A stretch of DNA of 64,000 nucleotides from Calditrichia bacterium (GCA_028284905.1 JANQQU010000077.1:47371-111370), one strand, 5' to 3'. Counted from the first letter of the stretch, positions 1 to 9,348 are shown. Made by a program: numbers and translations. The notes: generated by a model not told the origin, from the sequence alone.

Positions 1-870
1 AGATTCAGAAGTTTTTTCCCTTTAGCATTTATGCCTTCACAGAAAACAGCGCTGGATTCCGTTCTGGCGGGGAAAGACAGAATCGACCTCTTTTTCCTTG
101 AGCATTACCTGGAGATCAAAGAAAAAAGAGACTCACTGGAGAGTTTTAAAGAGGAACTCGCCCAAACAGATTTAACTCAGCAGGCCCTGCCAATCGTCGC
201 GAAGTATCTTCCCGACGGACTTACCGAATCTCATCTGCCTCCGAAGATTGCGCTGGTCTTTTATGCCCCGGATGGCACTGCCACAAAAGGCCTGATCATC
301 ATTGATCTCTTGCTTGCCATGAAGATGGATTTAACAGCTTTTCTCGCTCATGAAATGCATCATCATTTTGTGGAGAAAATTACCCGGCTTCAGCGCCCGG
401 GCCGTGATAGCGATGATTATAATCTAATCCACGCTATTGCACAGCTGCAGCTGGAAGGCGCTGCCGATCTCATAGATAAGCGGGAACTGATGGAAACATC
501 TGAGATAATTAATGATACTGATTCGGAATACCACCGCAGGTATAAACAGTCTTATCGGGGCGCAAGCGCAGATTTTGTACAAGTCGATAAATTAATCGTC
601 GAAATATCGCAAGACCCGGCTAAGATGAAGGGACACGCGAAGCAAATCCGTGGCATGCTGCCTTTTGCCGGGCATCCCCATGGCGCTTATATGGCGAAGT
701 TAATCGAGGGTAAATTAGGAAAATCGGCAGTTATCGAAACGCTGACCAATCCGTTCGCATTCATCACAACTTATAATAAGGCTGCAGGAATGGACGGCGG
801 GAATTCTCATGTCTTCTCCGATACTGCAATTGAATTTCTGAAGACATTGGAGCAGAAGTATATCGAGTAA
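1..870 (+). CDS. Putative zinc-dependent peptidase, DUF5700-like (5' end outside window)
   Basis: The frame is open to the first base of the window. The first in-frame ATG at 31 has no recognisable ribosome binding site, so the N terminus, probably with an export signal, is likely missing. Counting from that ATG, HEMHH at residues 107-111 is a gluzincin-type HExxH zinc motif, and EGAAD at 142-146 could supply the third, glutamate ligand about 30 residues later. This spacing and the mainly helical sequence resemble DUF5700, a family of putative metallopeptidases found in Bacteroidota and Firmicutes. The substrate is unknown. It faces the E1-like gene and shares a terminator with it. The metallopeptidase reading is fairly safe; the exact family is from memory. 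Confidence 0.7.
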   Translation, partial: RFRSFFPLAFMPSQKTALDSVLAGKDRIDLFFLEHYLEIKEKRDSLESFKEELAQTDLTQQALPIVAKYLPDGLTESHLPPKIALVFYAPDGTATKGLIIIDLLLAMKMDLTAFLAHEMHHHFVEKITRLQRPGRDSDDYNLIHAIAQLQLEGAADLIDKRELMETSEIINDTDSEYHRRYKQSYRGASADFVQVDKLIVEISQDPAKMKGHAKQIRGMLPFAGHPHGAYMAKLIEGKLGKSAVIETLTNPFAFITTYNKAAGMDGGNSHVFSDTAIEFLKTLEQKYIE

Positions 871-905
871 TTTCCCAATGATCAAGTAAAGTTCTTTTCG
901 AAATA

Positions 906-942
906 AAAAACGCAGTTACCACAAATGGATAACTGCGTTTTT
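906..942. terminator. Bidirectional intrinsic terminator
   Basis: A perfect 13-base inverted repeat (906-918 and 930-942) encloses an 11-base loop. The core is CGCAGTTA/TAACTGCG with A-runs on the left and T-runs on the right. It lies between two convergent genes and can serve both. Confidence 0.75.
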
Positions 943-976
943 CGTTGAGGAGAGGTATATGGTATTAAAAACTGAT

Positions 977-1945
977 TCAGGAAGACGCGGGAATATTCTG
1001 AGGAACATTCTTCGGCGATTTCTGTACTTTCGGTTTTTGGGGGCCGCTGATTTTTGCCAGGGCAATTTTCAGGCGCTGCACAGGATTGCGATTCCCCATC
1101 CAAAGATAGCCGGTTTTATATTTCATCCGGAAGGTATCGAATTGGGAATAGTACGGCGCGCATTTAATCGCTTTACGCTGCAGGAGAATACTCAAGACTT
1201 CCGTAACCGCCATATTCGCGGCAATCTGGCAAGCATTACCAACCGCCGGTAAACGCTTCCGGTTGAAGTCGATCATATTTATCTTCATATATTTGCGCTG
1301 CAATCTTGCTGGCGCCAATCCATGAAAGAAGCGGATAATTTTTTCCTCGAAGGAAATGTTTCCGGAAAGGTTAAAATAGTCGTCAAAATCGATACCGCGC
1401 GGGGAAAAGGTCTGCAGCGTTGCGCTAAATCCCAGGTGACTGGGGAGGACAACATAGCACTCGTATTCACGCGCTTTTCGATAGAGCAGCCGGCGGGTAT
1501 TTGGCAGGAAAAAATTCAAGCCATCTACGACGATGTCTGCGCCACTTAAAAACTCATCAATATTGGAATCGGTTACCGGGGCGTTGAAAGCGTCGATCTT
1601 CGCTTCCGGGTTAATCGCGCGAACAGCGTCTGCCATCACCGCAACTTTACTACGGCCATTGGTCTCTGTAGTAGTGCCATAAGGCTGAAAAGTATCGCCG
1701 GGATGGTATTTGCCATAATCGGCAATGCGAAATTTCCCCACGCCTAATCTGGCCAGGGCAATCAAAGCCACACTGCCAATGCCGCCCAAACCGGGAATGG
1801 CAACGCAGGCATTGCGTAGTCTTTCCTGCTCGGTTCTGTCCAGCAGGCCAATATTATTATAAAAAGCCTGACCGTAGTGATCCATTGTGGGATTATCAGC
1901 CGGGCGGGTTGTATACTTTTCTGAAATTTGATCCATTAAGCTCAT
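977..1945 (-). CDS. ThiF/MoeB/HesA-family E1-like adenylyltransferase
   Basis: 322 residues. GLGGIGS at 52-58 is the ATP-binding glycine loop of the E1/ThiF Rossmann fold, D76 is the expected nucleotide ribose ligand, and VVDGLN at 139-144 carries the Asp expected to bind Mg. Family members adenylate the C-terminal glycine of ubiquitin-like sulfur carriers (ThiS, MoaD) or other small molecules or peptides. The start is supported by AAGGAGGAG a few bases upstream. The zinc-binding CxxC pairs of classical MoeB/ThiF are not evident, and no ThiS, MoaD, JAB or thiamin/molybdopterin gene is adjacent, so the partner cannot be named. The Lys/Pro-rich tail from about residue 300 looks disordered. Confidence 0.8.
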   Translation of the reverse strand: MSLMDQISEKYTTRPADNPTMDHYGQAFYNNIGLLDRTEQERLRNACVAIPGLGGIGSVALIALARLGVGKFRIADYGKYHPGDTFQPYGTTTETNGRSKVAVMADAVRAINPEAKIDAFNAPVTDSNIDEFLSGADIVVDGLNFFLPNTRRLLYRKAREYECYVVLPSHLGFSATLQTFSPRGIDFDDYFNLSGNISFEEKIIRFFHGLAPARLQRKYMKINMIDFNRKRLPAVGNACQIAANMAVTEVLSILLQRKAIKCAPYYSQFDTFRMKYKTGYLWMGNRNPVQRLKIALAKISGPQKPKVQKSPKNVPQNIPASS

Positions 1946-2202
1946 TTCTCCTCCTTGAGTTCTGTAGATATTGTTCGAATGCTTTATCTTTTACAAAGCC
2001 CGTGCCATTTCCTGAAATGCGATTTAATCGGCAATTCAGGCGCCTCATTTTTCCCGGGGTTGGAAAATGTGTAAATTTATTTCACAGAACGCATCCACAG
2101 GCTGCTATAAATGACTTGTAATAGTTTTGAAAGGATATTATTTTAGCCGCCGTTCGGTGTATTTTAATTGCCGGGTAGTGTAAAAAAGAGGATCACCAGG
2201 AT

Positions 2203-3585
2203 ATGTGTGGAATTGCCGGTTATTTTAGCCGTAAGGGAAGCCATCCCGCTATGCAGGTTATGCTTACGCTTTATGCCCAGCAGCATCGCGGGCAGGAAAG
2301 CTGTGGTATTGCTGCAACGAATGGCACCAATATCAATGCGCATAAATCGATGGGATACGTGAAAGAGGCTTTTTCCGCGGAAACCCTGGAAATGCTCAAC
2401 GGCACCGCTGCGATCGGACATGCCCGCTATCCAACACGTGGGACATCAGTGCTCGGCAACACCCAGCCATATGTCATCGAAACCCTCAGCGGACCGATTT
2501 ATGCCATCGCCAGTAATGGGGATATTGTCAACTATAATGAAGTCGCCAATGAGTTACGCATTAAAGGCGTGCACTTTTCCTCCAATAATGATGGAGAGCT
2601 CCTCGGCCGTTTCATCGTTTATCATCATGAGCGGGAAGGCATGGGCATCACCGACGCCATCAAATTGCTGATGAAGCGCATCAAGGGTGCTTACTCCGCA
2701 GTTTTCCTGACCCGGGAAGCACTCTATATTTTCCGCGATCCGCAAGGTTTCCGCCCGATGATGATTGGGGCTGTGAATGACGATATTGCCGTCGCCTCCG
2801 AATCCTGCGCGATGGATATTCTTCGCGCGGTGAACAGCCGGGAGGTTAAGCCCGGAGAAATTATTATTATCACCCAGAAAACCGAATTAAGCATTCCATT
2901 TTCCGAGCAGCAACTACTGGCACCGAAAAATCCCCCGAGCCGCCATCACTGCGTTTTTGAACTCATCTATTTTGCCCGGCCGGACAGCTACCAGTTTAAC
3001 GAGTATATTTACGATGTGCGCCATAAGATCGGCGCTCAACTGGCCACCTACGACGATTTTGATGCGGATGTTGTGGTGCCGGTGCCGGATTCCGCCAACT
3101 TTATCGCCATGGGGTATGCGGCCGCCAAGGGTATTCCTTTTAATATGGGCCTGATCCGCAACCATTACGTTGGCCGCACATTTATTCGCCCGGACCAGTA
3201 TAGCCGGGACGAATCGGTTCGTCAGAAGTTTAATCCGCTGCGCGATTTTTTCACTGACAAGAAGATCGTGTTGGTTGATGATTCCATCGTACGCGGAACC
3301 ACTATTCGCAAACTGGTTCGCATGGTTAAAGGTGCCGGCGCGAAAGAAGTGCATCTGCGCATCGGTTCCCCCCCGGTAAAAAATTCCTGTTACTATGGAA
3401 TTGATACCCCGAACCGGGACGAGCTGATTGCCAACAATATGACCGTCGAAGAGATCGGCGAATATATTTGCGCCGACTCTTTCAAATATCTGAAAATCGA
3501 AGACCTGCAAAAATGTGTTAAAACCGCCGGTAATTTTTGTTATGCCTGTTTTAATGGCGAATACCCGATTCCAAAAGAGAGCTGA
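2203..3585 (+). CDS. purF: Amidophosphoribosyltransferase
   Basis: Catalyses the first committed step of purine synthesis: glutamine plus PRPP to phosphoribosylamine. The 460-residue protein starts MCGIAGYF, so Cys2 is directly the N-terminal nucleophile after Met removal and no propeptide is needed, unlike the Bacillus subtilis enzyme. The glutaminase domain covers about 1-230 and the phosphoribosyltransferase domain 260-450, with the PRPP loop IVLVDDSIVRGTT at 355-367. Cys250, Cys396, Cys446 and Cys449 (FCYACF) match the four ligands of the B. subtilis-type [4Fe-4S] cluster. It is the first gene of a tight operon with folB (5-base gap), folK and a deoxynucleoside kinase, joining purine synthesis with folate and nucleotide salvage. 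Confidence 0.96.
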   Translation: MCGIAGYFSRKGSHPAMQVMLTLYAQQHRGQESCGIAATNGTNINAHKSMGYVKEAFSAETLEMLNGTAAIGHARYPTRGTSVLGNTQPYVIETLSGPIYAIASNGDIVNYNEVANELRIKGVHFSSNNDGELLGRFIVYHHEREGMGITDAIKLLMKRIKGAYSAVFLTREALYIFRDPQGFRPMMIGAVNDDIAVASESCAMDILRAVNSREVKPGEIIIITQKTELSIPFSEQQLLAPKNPPSRHHCVFELIYFARPDSYQFNEYIYDVRHKIGAQLATYDDFDADVVVPVPDSANFIAMGYAAAKGIPFNMGLIRNHYVGRTFIRPDQYSRDESVRQKFNPLRDFFTDKKIVLVDDSIVRGTTIRKLVRMVKGAGAKEVHLRIGSPPVKNSCYYGIDTPNRDELIANNMTVEEIGEYICADSFKYLKIEDLQKCVKTAGNFCYACFNGEYPIPKES

Positions 3586-3590
3586 TTGAT

Positions 3591-3971
3591 ATGGACAGAA
3601 ATGGAAATGAAGACATCATTCGCCTGAATAACATGATTTTTTATGCCCATCATGGTTACTATCAGGCGGAGCGGGATCTTGGCCAGAAGTTTGAGGTAGA
3701 CGTGGAGCTTGAATGCGATTTTTCCCAGGCCGTGGAGACCGACGATCTGAAAGACACCGTTAACTACAAGAAGATATTTGAACGGGTTGGGGAAATCTTC
3801 AACAGTTACAAATTTACCCTGCTGGAAACCGTGGCGGAAAAGATTGCCCGGGATGTGCTCCGCAATTTTGCAGTCATGGCGATTCGCATTCGTGTTCGGA
3901 AACCGACCGTTTCGATGAATGGCATCCTCGATAATGTCGAAGTGGAAATTTATCGTAAAAAATCTGCATGA
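3591..3971 (+). CDS. folB: Dihydroneopterin aldolase
   Basis: 126 residues, the normal length. FolB converts 7,8-dihydroneopterin to 6-hydroxymethyl-dihydropterin in folate synthesis. AHHGYYQAERDLGQKF contains the conserved Glu (E27) after the HG pair, and K104 in RIRVRKPTV matches the catalytic lysine. The gene starts 5 bases after purF, and its stop overlaps the start of folK (ATGA at 3968-3971), so the product is passed to the enzyme encoded next. folE and folP are not in the window. Confidence 0.93.
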   Translation: MDRNGNEDIIRLNNMIFYAHHGYYQAERDLGQKFEVDVELECDFSQAVETDDLKDTVNYKKIFERVGEIFNSYKFTLLETVAEKIARDVLRNFAVMAIRIRVRKPTVSMNGILDNVEVEIYRKKSA

Positions 3972-4471
3972 TTTCGGCCTATATTGCTCTGGGCAGTAAC
4001 ATCTCCCCTCGCTTGTCCCGGTTACAAACCGCCGGCAAGCTTTTATCGCGGGAAGGTGACGTTGACCGGGCAGCACCGGTATACCGAAGTGCGCCTTATG
4101 GCGTTGAGGATCAGCCTGCCTTCCTCAATACAGCAGTACGGCTGAAAACACATTTGTCGCCGGTGGCGCTACTTGATTTTGTAAAAGCAATTGAAACGCA
4201 GGTGGGGCGGCAGCAACGCTATCGCTGGGGGCCGCGGGAGATCGACCTTGATATTATTTTCTATGGTCAGGAAATCGTTCAGCAGCCCAGACTCACAATA
4301 CCACACGCGGATTATAAGAACCGCCGGTTTGTTCTGCAGCCGTTGGCAGATATTGAACCGGCGTTTATACCACCGGATGCCGGGCAGCCGCTAAGCGAAT
4401 TACTGCAGTTGTGCCCGGATTCATTACCCTTAAAGTTATACCGTAAAAACTGGATGATCGATGGAATATAA
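3968..4471 (+). CDS. folK: 2-amino-4-hydroxy-6-hydroxymethyldihydropteridine pyrophosphokinase (HPPK)
   Basis: 167 residues. It transfers pyrophosphate from ATP to 6-hydroxymethyl-dihydropterin, the step after FolB. ALGSN near the N terminus and GPREIDLDIIFYG at 88-100 are HPPK signatures; D93 and D95 are the Mg-binding aspartates. It overlaps folB by 4 bases and the following kinase gene by 11 bases, which implies translational coupling. Fusions and adjacency of folK with deoxynucleoside kinases are familiar in Bacteroidota, so this order supports the FCB assignment. Confidence 0.94.
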   Translation: MISAYIALGSNISPRLSRLQTAGKLLSREGDVDRAAPVYRSAPYGVEDQPAFLNTAVRLKTHLSPVALLDFVKAIETQVGRQQRYRWGPREIDLDIIFYGQEIVQQPRLTIPHADYKNRRFVLQPLADIEPAFIPPDAGQPLSELLQLCPDSLPLKLYRKNWMIDGI

Positions 4472-5108
4472 TTTTGACCATTTACGCTACATCGCTGTTG
4501 AAGGGGTAATTGGCGTGGGTAAAACCACCCTGGCAAAAAAACTGCGAGATGCATTAAGCGGCAAACTTTTTCTGGAAGAGTTCGAAGAGAATCCTTTCCT
4601 GAAAGAATTTTACGGCGATCCGAAACGTTTTGCCTTCCAGACGCAGTTATTCTTCCTGCTCAGCCGCTATAAGCAGCAGGAGAAAATCGTTCAGTATGAC
4701 CTTTTCCAGGAAAGAATGATCGCGGATTACATGTTTCAGAAAGACCGTATTTTTGCCACATTAAATTTAGACGATAAAGAATTTAGTCTTTACAATATGC
4801 TCGCCCGAATTTTGGAAAAGCAGGTTACCAAACCGGATCTGGCGATCTATCTCCGTGCCCGTACCGATCGCTTGCTGGAAAACATCGCCAAGCGCGGCCG
4901 CCCCTACGAGCAGGATATGCAGCGGGATTATCTCACCTCTCTGAACCGTCTCTACGACGAATTCTTTTGGAACTATGACGAAACCCCGGTATTAATTTTG
5001 AATATGGAAAATGTTGACTTCGTGAAAAACGAAGATCACCTACAGCAGATTTTTGCAGAAATCAGCAAACATCGCTCCGGGACAAAAAACGTCAACTTCG
5101 ATATTTAG
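4461..5108 (+). CDS. Deoxynucleoside kinase (dAK/dGK/dCK family)
   Basis: 215 residues. It phosphorylates deoxynucleosides with ATP in the salvage pathway. The Walker A loop is GVIGVGKTT at 15-23, E84-R85 in LFQERMIADY stands for the family's Glu/Asp-Arg pair near the substrate, and RGRPYEQ lies in the expected lid region. The sequence resembles the deoxyadenosine/deoxyguanosine kinases of Bacillus and Bacteroidota; base specificity cannot be read directly. It is the last gene of the purF-folB-folK unit and overlaps folK by 11 bases. Confidence 0.88.
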   Translation: MEYNFDHLRYIAVEGVIGVGKTTLAKKLRDALSGKLFLEEFEENPFLKEFYGDPKRFAFQTQLFFLLSRYKQQEKIVQYDLFQERMIADYMFQKDRIFATLNLDDKEFSLYNMLARILEKQVTKPDLAIYLRARTDRLLENIAKRGRPYEQDMQRDYLTSLNRLYDEFFWNYDETPVLILNMENVDFVKNEDHLQQIFAEISKHRSGTKNVNFDI

Positions 5109-5158
5109 TCGAAATATTCTTCTTTCCTGCCATCAATGCATTCAGTACATTGGTTAAC

Positions 5159-5226
5159 GGGCGAGACTTCTCACTTATCAGCCGGGGATGTCTATCTCGC
5201 CCAACAAATGTTCTCGGAGCGAGAAC
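5159..5226 (+). other. Two hairpins downstream of the purF operon
   Basis: GGGCGAGA (5159-5166) pairs with TCTCGCCC (5195-5202) around a 28-base loop. Directly after it, GTTCTCG-GAG-CGAGAAC forms a 7-bp stem (5210-5226). Neither is followed by a clear T-run, so these could be a processing or attenuation structure rather than a classical terminator. The second hairpin lies about 85 bases before the small membrane gene. Confidence 0.4.
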
Positions 5227-5310
5227 AAACAGAACTGCGGTTAGCATCGTTCATAAGTGCCAACGAAGTTTATCCGGAAATTAAACTTTATTGAAAACAG
5301 GATTTTAATA

Positions 5311-5505
5311 ATGTTGAGATTTTTACTTTTCATCACATTGGTTTATTTTGTCTTTAAAATATTACAGAGATTCATTGGGGCGGGAAATCCACAAAGAAAC
5401 AAGCCCAATATCAAAGAGAAGAAGAAACCGGAGAATATTTCCCCTCCCTACGATCCAAAATCTGTCGAAGATATTAACTATAAGGAAGTCAAGAAAAAGA
5501 AGTAG
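5311..5505 (+). CDS. Small single-pass membrane protein, DUF4834-like
   Basis: 64 residues when started at 5311, where MLRFLLFITLVYFVFKIL begins a clear transmembrane helix. A longer in-frame reading from 5257 adds 18 residues that look like leader and is less likely. After the helix comes a short Lys- and Pro-rich cytoplasmic tail. Size, topology and the basic tail resemble DUF4834 proteins of Bacteroidota, which have no known function. It lies between the nucleotide operon and the HD-GYP gene. Confidence 0.6.
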   Translation: MLRFLLFITLVYFVFKILQRFIGAGNPQRNKPNIKEKKKPENISPPYDPKSVEDINYKEVKKKK

Positions 5506-5571
5506 CACGACAGAGTTTTTCAGGAAGCTGCACCTTAAAACGGATTTGGTAAAAAGAAGGTTAAGGGTAAC

Positions 5572-7251
5572 ATGGACGAATTAAAAAATTTTTCATCGAA
5601 CGCACGCCTCAACAAATTACTGACATCCGTAGTTGATGAAGTACGCGAGTTTGCCAATGAGCAAATCGAACGGATTCAACGCCTTACCCAGATTGGCATC
5701 GCTCTTTCCGCCGAACAAAATATCGATAAATTGCTGGAAATCATTATCGAAGAAGCCATGTCGTTTACTGCCGCCGATGCCGGTACGCTCTATATTGTCG
5801 ATAATGAGAACCATTGCCTGCAGTTCAAAATCCTGAGAAACCTTACCCAAAACACCCATCTTGGCGGTACCAGCGGCGGGAAGATTAACCTGCCGGCAGT
5901 TCCGCTGTCTGTCGATAACCAACCGAATCATTCCAACGTCTCTTCCTATACTGCACTGACCGGGGAGATTGTTAATATTCCCGATGTCTATGAGGCGGAA
6001 GGTTTCGATTTTACCGGTCCGAAAAAGTATGACGAACAAACCGGCTATCGCTCCTGCTCCATGCTGGTTATTCCTATGAAAAATCACGAGAATGATATCA
6101 TCGGTGTTCTGCAGTTGCTCAATGCTACTGCCGGCGATGGTGAAGTGATCGCTTTCTCGGAAGAAGATGTTGATCTGATTGCCTCCCTTGCCAGTCAGGC
6201 CGCTGTTGCCCTGGAAAACGCCACCTTGATTAATGACCTGAAGGATCTGTTCGAAGCGTTTATCCAGAGCATTGCTACTGCCATCGATGAAAAATCCCCA
6301 TATACTGCCGGTCATATTCGCCGGGTTACCGGACTGACCATGATGATTGCGGAAACGATTAATCATACCAATCAAGCGCCCTTTGAGAAAGTCAATTTAT
6401 CTCCGGATGAAATGGAAGAACTGCGCATTGCCGCCTGGATGCACGATATCGGTAAAATTACCACGCCGGAATACGTCATCGACAAATCGACCAAGCTGCA
6501 AACCATCTTCGACCGGGGCGAATTGATTGATACCCGCTTTCAACTGATCCGTCAGTCCCTGGAAAATGAATGGCTCCATCAGCAACTGGCTGCACAGCGC
6601 AAAGACACTGCCGCCGGCGATGAACTGGAGAAGGCCCGGCAGCAACATGAGGCGGCGTTGACGCAGCTCGATGAAGATCTCGATTTTATCCATCGCTGTA
6701 ATATTGCCGGGGAAAGAATGGATGATGATGCATTGGCCCGCATACAACGCATCGCCACTCAAAAATTTCGCATTAATGGTGAAGCGCGTTCCTATTTGAC
6801 GACAAACGAAGTTTACAACCTTTCCGTCCGCCGCGGCACGCTGACTTCCGAAGAGCGCTCCGTCATCCAGAACCATGCTCTGGTCAGCTACAAAATGCTT
6901 AAGCAGCTTCCTTTTCCCAAAAAGCTCTCGAAAGTACCGGAATACGCCGGTGGTCATCACGAGAAACTCGACGGCACCGGTTATCCCTTCGGCCTTTCCT
7001 CCGAACAGCTTCCCCTGCAGGCGCGGATTATGGCCATCGCCGATATTTTCGAAGCCCTTACCGCCAAGGATCGCCCCTACAAACGCCCGATGAAGCTTTC
7101 TACTGCTATTCGCATTCTCGGCAATATGTGCGACGAGATGCATACCGACCGCTCTATCTATGATTTGCTCATTTCCAGCGGCGTCTTGCTGAAATACGCC
7201 GAGCAGGAACTGAATAAAGAACAGATTGATGTTTCCCCTGATGGCGTTTAA
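5572..7251 (+). CDS. GAF/HD-GYP domain protein, putative cyclic-di-GMP phosphodiesterase
   Basis: 559 residues. A coiled start (about 10-40) leads into a GAF sensor domain (about 41-216), then an HD-GYP domain. Metal and active-site motifs are present: AGHIRRV at 246-252, HDIGK at 291-295, and HHEKLDGTGYP at 462-472. HD-GYP enzymes hydrolyse cyclic di-GMP. The distance from HDIGK to HHExxDGTGYP is about 171 residues, roughly 105 more than is usual; the extra part (about 305-425) is highly charged and helical and splits the catalytic domain. There is no transmembrane segment, so it is a cytoplasmic sensor. No GGDEF cyclase is in the window. Confidence 0.88.
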   Translation: MDELKNFSSNARLNKLLTSVVDEVREFANEQIERIQRLTQIGIALSAEQNIDKLLEIIIEEAMSFTAADAGTLYIVDNENHCLQFKILRNLTQNTHLGGTSGGKINLPAVPLSVDNQPNHSNVSSYTALTGEIVNIPDVYEAEGFDFTGPKKYDEQTGYRSCSMLVIPMKNHENDIIGVLQLLNATAGDGEVIAFSEEDVDLIASLASQAAVALENATLINDLKDLFEAFIQSIATAIDEKSPYTAGHIRRVTGLTMMIAETINHTNQAPFEKVNLSPDEMEELRIAAWMHDIGKITTPEYVIDKSTKLQTIFDRGELIDTRFQLIRQSLENEWLHQQLAAQRKDTAAGDELEKARQQHEAALTQLDEDLDFIHRCNIAGERMDDDALARIQRIATQKFRINGEARSYLTTNEVYNLSVRRGTLTSEERSVIQNHALVSYKMLKQLPFPKKLSKVPEYAGGHHEKLDGTGYPFGLSSEQLPLQARIMAIADIFEALTAKDRPYKRPMKLSTAIRILGNMCDEMHTDRSIYDLLISSGVLLKYAEQELNKEQIDVSPDGV

Positions 7252-7424
7252 ATTACCCGCCTGAATTTTGGGATTAGGTACAAGTCGAACATTTTACCCA
7301 TAACGGGTGGCGGAGCTTTTTATGCGCTTCCCATCGACTGCCTATCCATACAACAATTAGTTTCACGATTGTATAAGTTCGATTTTATTAATCCGAATAA
7401 CATAAAGTAAAGTGGAGGATCGAA

Positions 7425-8957
7425 ATGGATTTTTTAAAGTCGCTGAATATTGAGGCGGATAATCTAGGGGCGTCCACCGGCGCCAAATGGCTACAGACAA
7501 AAGACCAGGGCACTTTAAGCATAACGTCCCCGGCCAACAATGCGCACATCGCTAATGTTTACAAGGCTTCCAAGGAAGACTATCACCGTATTGTTGAAAC
7601 AGCACAGGAAGCTTTTAAAGTTTGGCGGAAAGTACCAGCGCCCAAGCGCGGGGAAATTGTTCGCCTGATTGGGGATCGCCTGCGGGAACACAAGCAAGCG
7701 CTGGGTACCCTGGTATCCTACGAAATGGGTAAATCTTTACAGGAAGGCCTCGGTGAAGTGCAGGAGATGATCGACATCTGTGATTTCGCTGTTGGTCAGT
7801 CCCGCCAGTTGTACGGCTTTACCATGCACTCCGAGCGCCCCAATCACCGGATGTATGAGCAATACCATCCGCTCGGCGTGGTTGGTATTATTACCGCATT
7901 TAACTTTCCGGTAGCAGTTTGGGCCTGGAATGCCATGATTTCCGCGATTTGCGGAAATGTGAATATCTGGAAACCGTCACCGAAAGTGCCGATTACTGCA
8001 ATCGCCTGCCAGAATATTATCAAAGAAGTACTGGTTGAGAATGATATCCCGGAAGGCGTCTTCAGCTTAATCGTTGGCGACAATGACGCTGTTGGGGAAA
8101 CGATGCTGCACGACCGGCGAGTACCGCTGGTTTCCTTTACCGGATCGATTCGGGTTGGCCGCCACGTCGCCCAGGTTGTCTCCGGTCGTTTGGGCAAATT
8201 CATCCTGGAGTTGGGTGGCAATAATGCGATTATTATGACCCCGGACGCCGATCTTAAACTGGCCATTCCTGCTGTCGTCTTTGGTGCTGTTGGCACCGCC
8301 GGTCAACGCTGTACCACAACTCGCCGTCTATTGATCCATGAATCAATTTATGATAAAGTAAAATCCAGCCTGCTGAAAGCGTATGAAAGTATCCGGATTG
8401 GCACACCGCTGGACGAGAACAATCATGTCGGCCCCCTGATCGATAAAATTGCCGTAGAAAGCTACGAGAAGGCATTGGAAAAGGCGCGGGCAGAAGGCGG
8501 TAATGTCATTGCTGGTGGCGAAGTATTGTCCGGAGAAGGCTATGAATCCGGCTGCTACGTAACACCGGCCATCGTCGAAGCCGAAAGCGATTATGAAATT
8601 GTCAAGGAAGAGACGTTCGCCCCGATTCTCTATTTGATTAAATACAAAGGGGAAGTTGAAACTGCGATCGACATACAGAACGATGTCACCCAGGGATTAT
8701 CTTCCTCGATTTTTACCAATAATATGCAGGAAGCGGAAGCATTCCTGGCACACTGGGGCTCGGATTGCGGTATTGCCAATGTAAATATCGGTACATCCGG
8801 TGCAGAAATTGGTGGCGCATTCGGCGGTGAAAAAGACACCGGTGGTGGCCGGGAATCCGGATCGGATGCCTGGAAAGCATACATGCGCCGTCAGACCAAC
8901 ACGATTAATTACGGAAAAGAATTACCGCTCGCCCAGGGCATCAAATTCGACCTGTAA
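7425..8957 (+). CDS. ALDH7-family aldehyde dehydrogenase (aminoadipate-semialdehyde dehydrogenase type)
   Basis: 510 residues, full length for the family. Catalytic Cys296 is in GTAGQRCTT and the general base Glu262 in LELGGNN, and WKPSPK carries the NAD-binding lysine. The N terminus and the RRLLIHESIYDKV stretch after the active site resemble ALDH7/antiquitin proteins, which oxidise alpha-aminoadipic semialdehyde (piperideine-6-carboxylate) in lysine catabolism and also act on betaine or lipid aldehydes. A GTGGAGG ribosome site precedes the ATG and a strong terminator follows the stop, so it is transcribed alone. No other lysine-degradation gene is adjacent, so the substrate is inferred from the family only. 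Confidence 0.9.
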   Translation: MDFLKSLNIEADNLGASTGAKWLQTKDQGTLSITSPANNAHIANVYKASKEDYHRIVETAQEAFKVWRKVPAPKRGEIVRLIGDRLREHKQALGTLVSYEMGKSLQEGLGEVQEMIDICDFAVGQSRQLYGFTMHSERPNHRMYEQYHPLGVVGIITAFNFPVAVWAWNAMISAICGNVNIWKPSPKVPITAIACQNIIKEVLVENDIPEGVFSLIVGDNDAVGETMLHDRRVPLVSFTGSIRVGRHVAQVVSGRLGKFILELGGNNAIIMTPDADLKLAIPAVVFGAVGTAGQRCTTTRRLLIHESIYDKVKSSLLKAYESIRIGTPLDENNHVGPLIDKIAVESYEKALEKARAEGGNVIAGGEVLSGEGYESGCYVTPAIVEAESDYEIVKEETFAPILYLIKYKGEVETAIDIQNDVTQGLSSSIFTNNMQEAEAFLAHWGSDCGIANVNIGTSGAEIGGAFGGEKDTGGGRESGSDAWKAYMRRQTNTINYGKELPLAQGIKFDL

Positions 8958-8978
8958 AATCGATCGTGATCTCTATTA

Positions 8979-9026
8979 ATCAGCTTTATCATCCCATTAC
9001 AGGGCATGGTAAAGCTGATTTTTTTT
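8979..9026 (+). terminator. Intrinsic terminator after the aldehyde dehydrogenase gene
   Basis: AATCAGCTTTA (8979-8989) pairs perfectly with TAAAGCTGATT (9010-9020) and is followed by an unbroken T-run to 9026. Confidence 0.82.
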
Positions 9027-9348
9027 ATCCCGTTTTTTTTTTTACGAATGTGATATTTGTCAACGCGAGTAGATTGCACAGTCCGTGTATTGGTATACCG
9101 AATTAGTTATATTTAGATAAGTTTTAAACACTAAGTTCAATATAAATAAGAATTTTTATTTTCGTTTTGATCCTCAAATTCCACATTTTCTGTTTCGAAG
9201 TTTTCACCACGAAATTTTTCGGCTTATTGGCATCTTTATCCAATTAGCCCGACCGCCATTATCCCTTATTCAATTAAAAATACGCTTTTAAGATGATAGA
9301 TCATCCAACCAGTAAAAAACAACCGATTATAACAACGGGAGGAAACTT

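Noticed and set aside
959..1252. Plus-strand frame of 97 codons opposite the E1-like gene
   Set aside because: Antisense shadow of the ThiF-like protein, which has GLGGIGS and a strong ribosome site.
2914..3510. Long open frame on the minus strand across purF (198 codons)
   Set aside because: It lies opposite a well-identified purF with conserved motifs; the translation has no recognisable domain and no ribosome site.
5617..7143. Two minus-strand open frames of about 250 codons across the HD-GYP gene
   Set aside because: They mirror the codon bias of the real gene and give no family resemblance.
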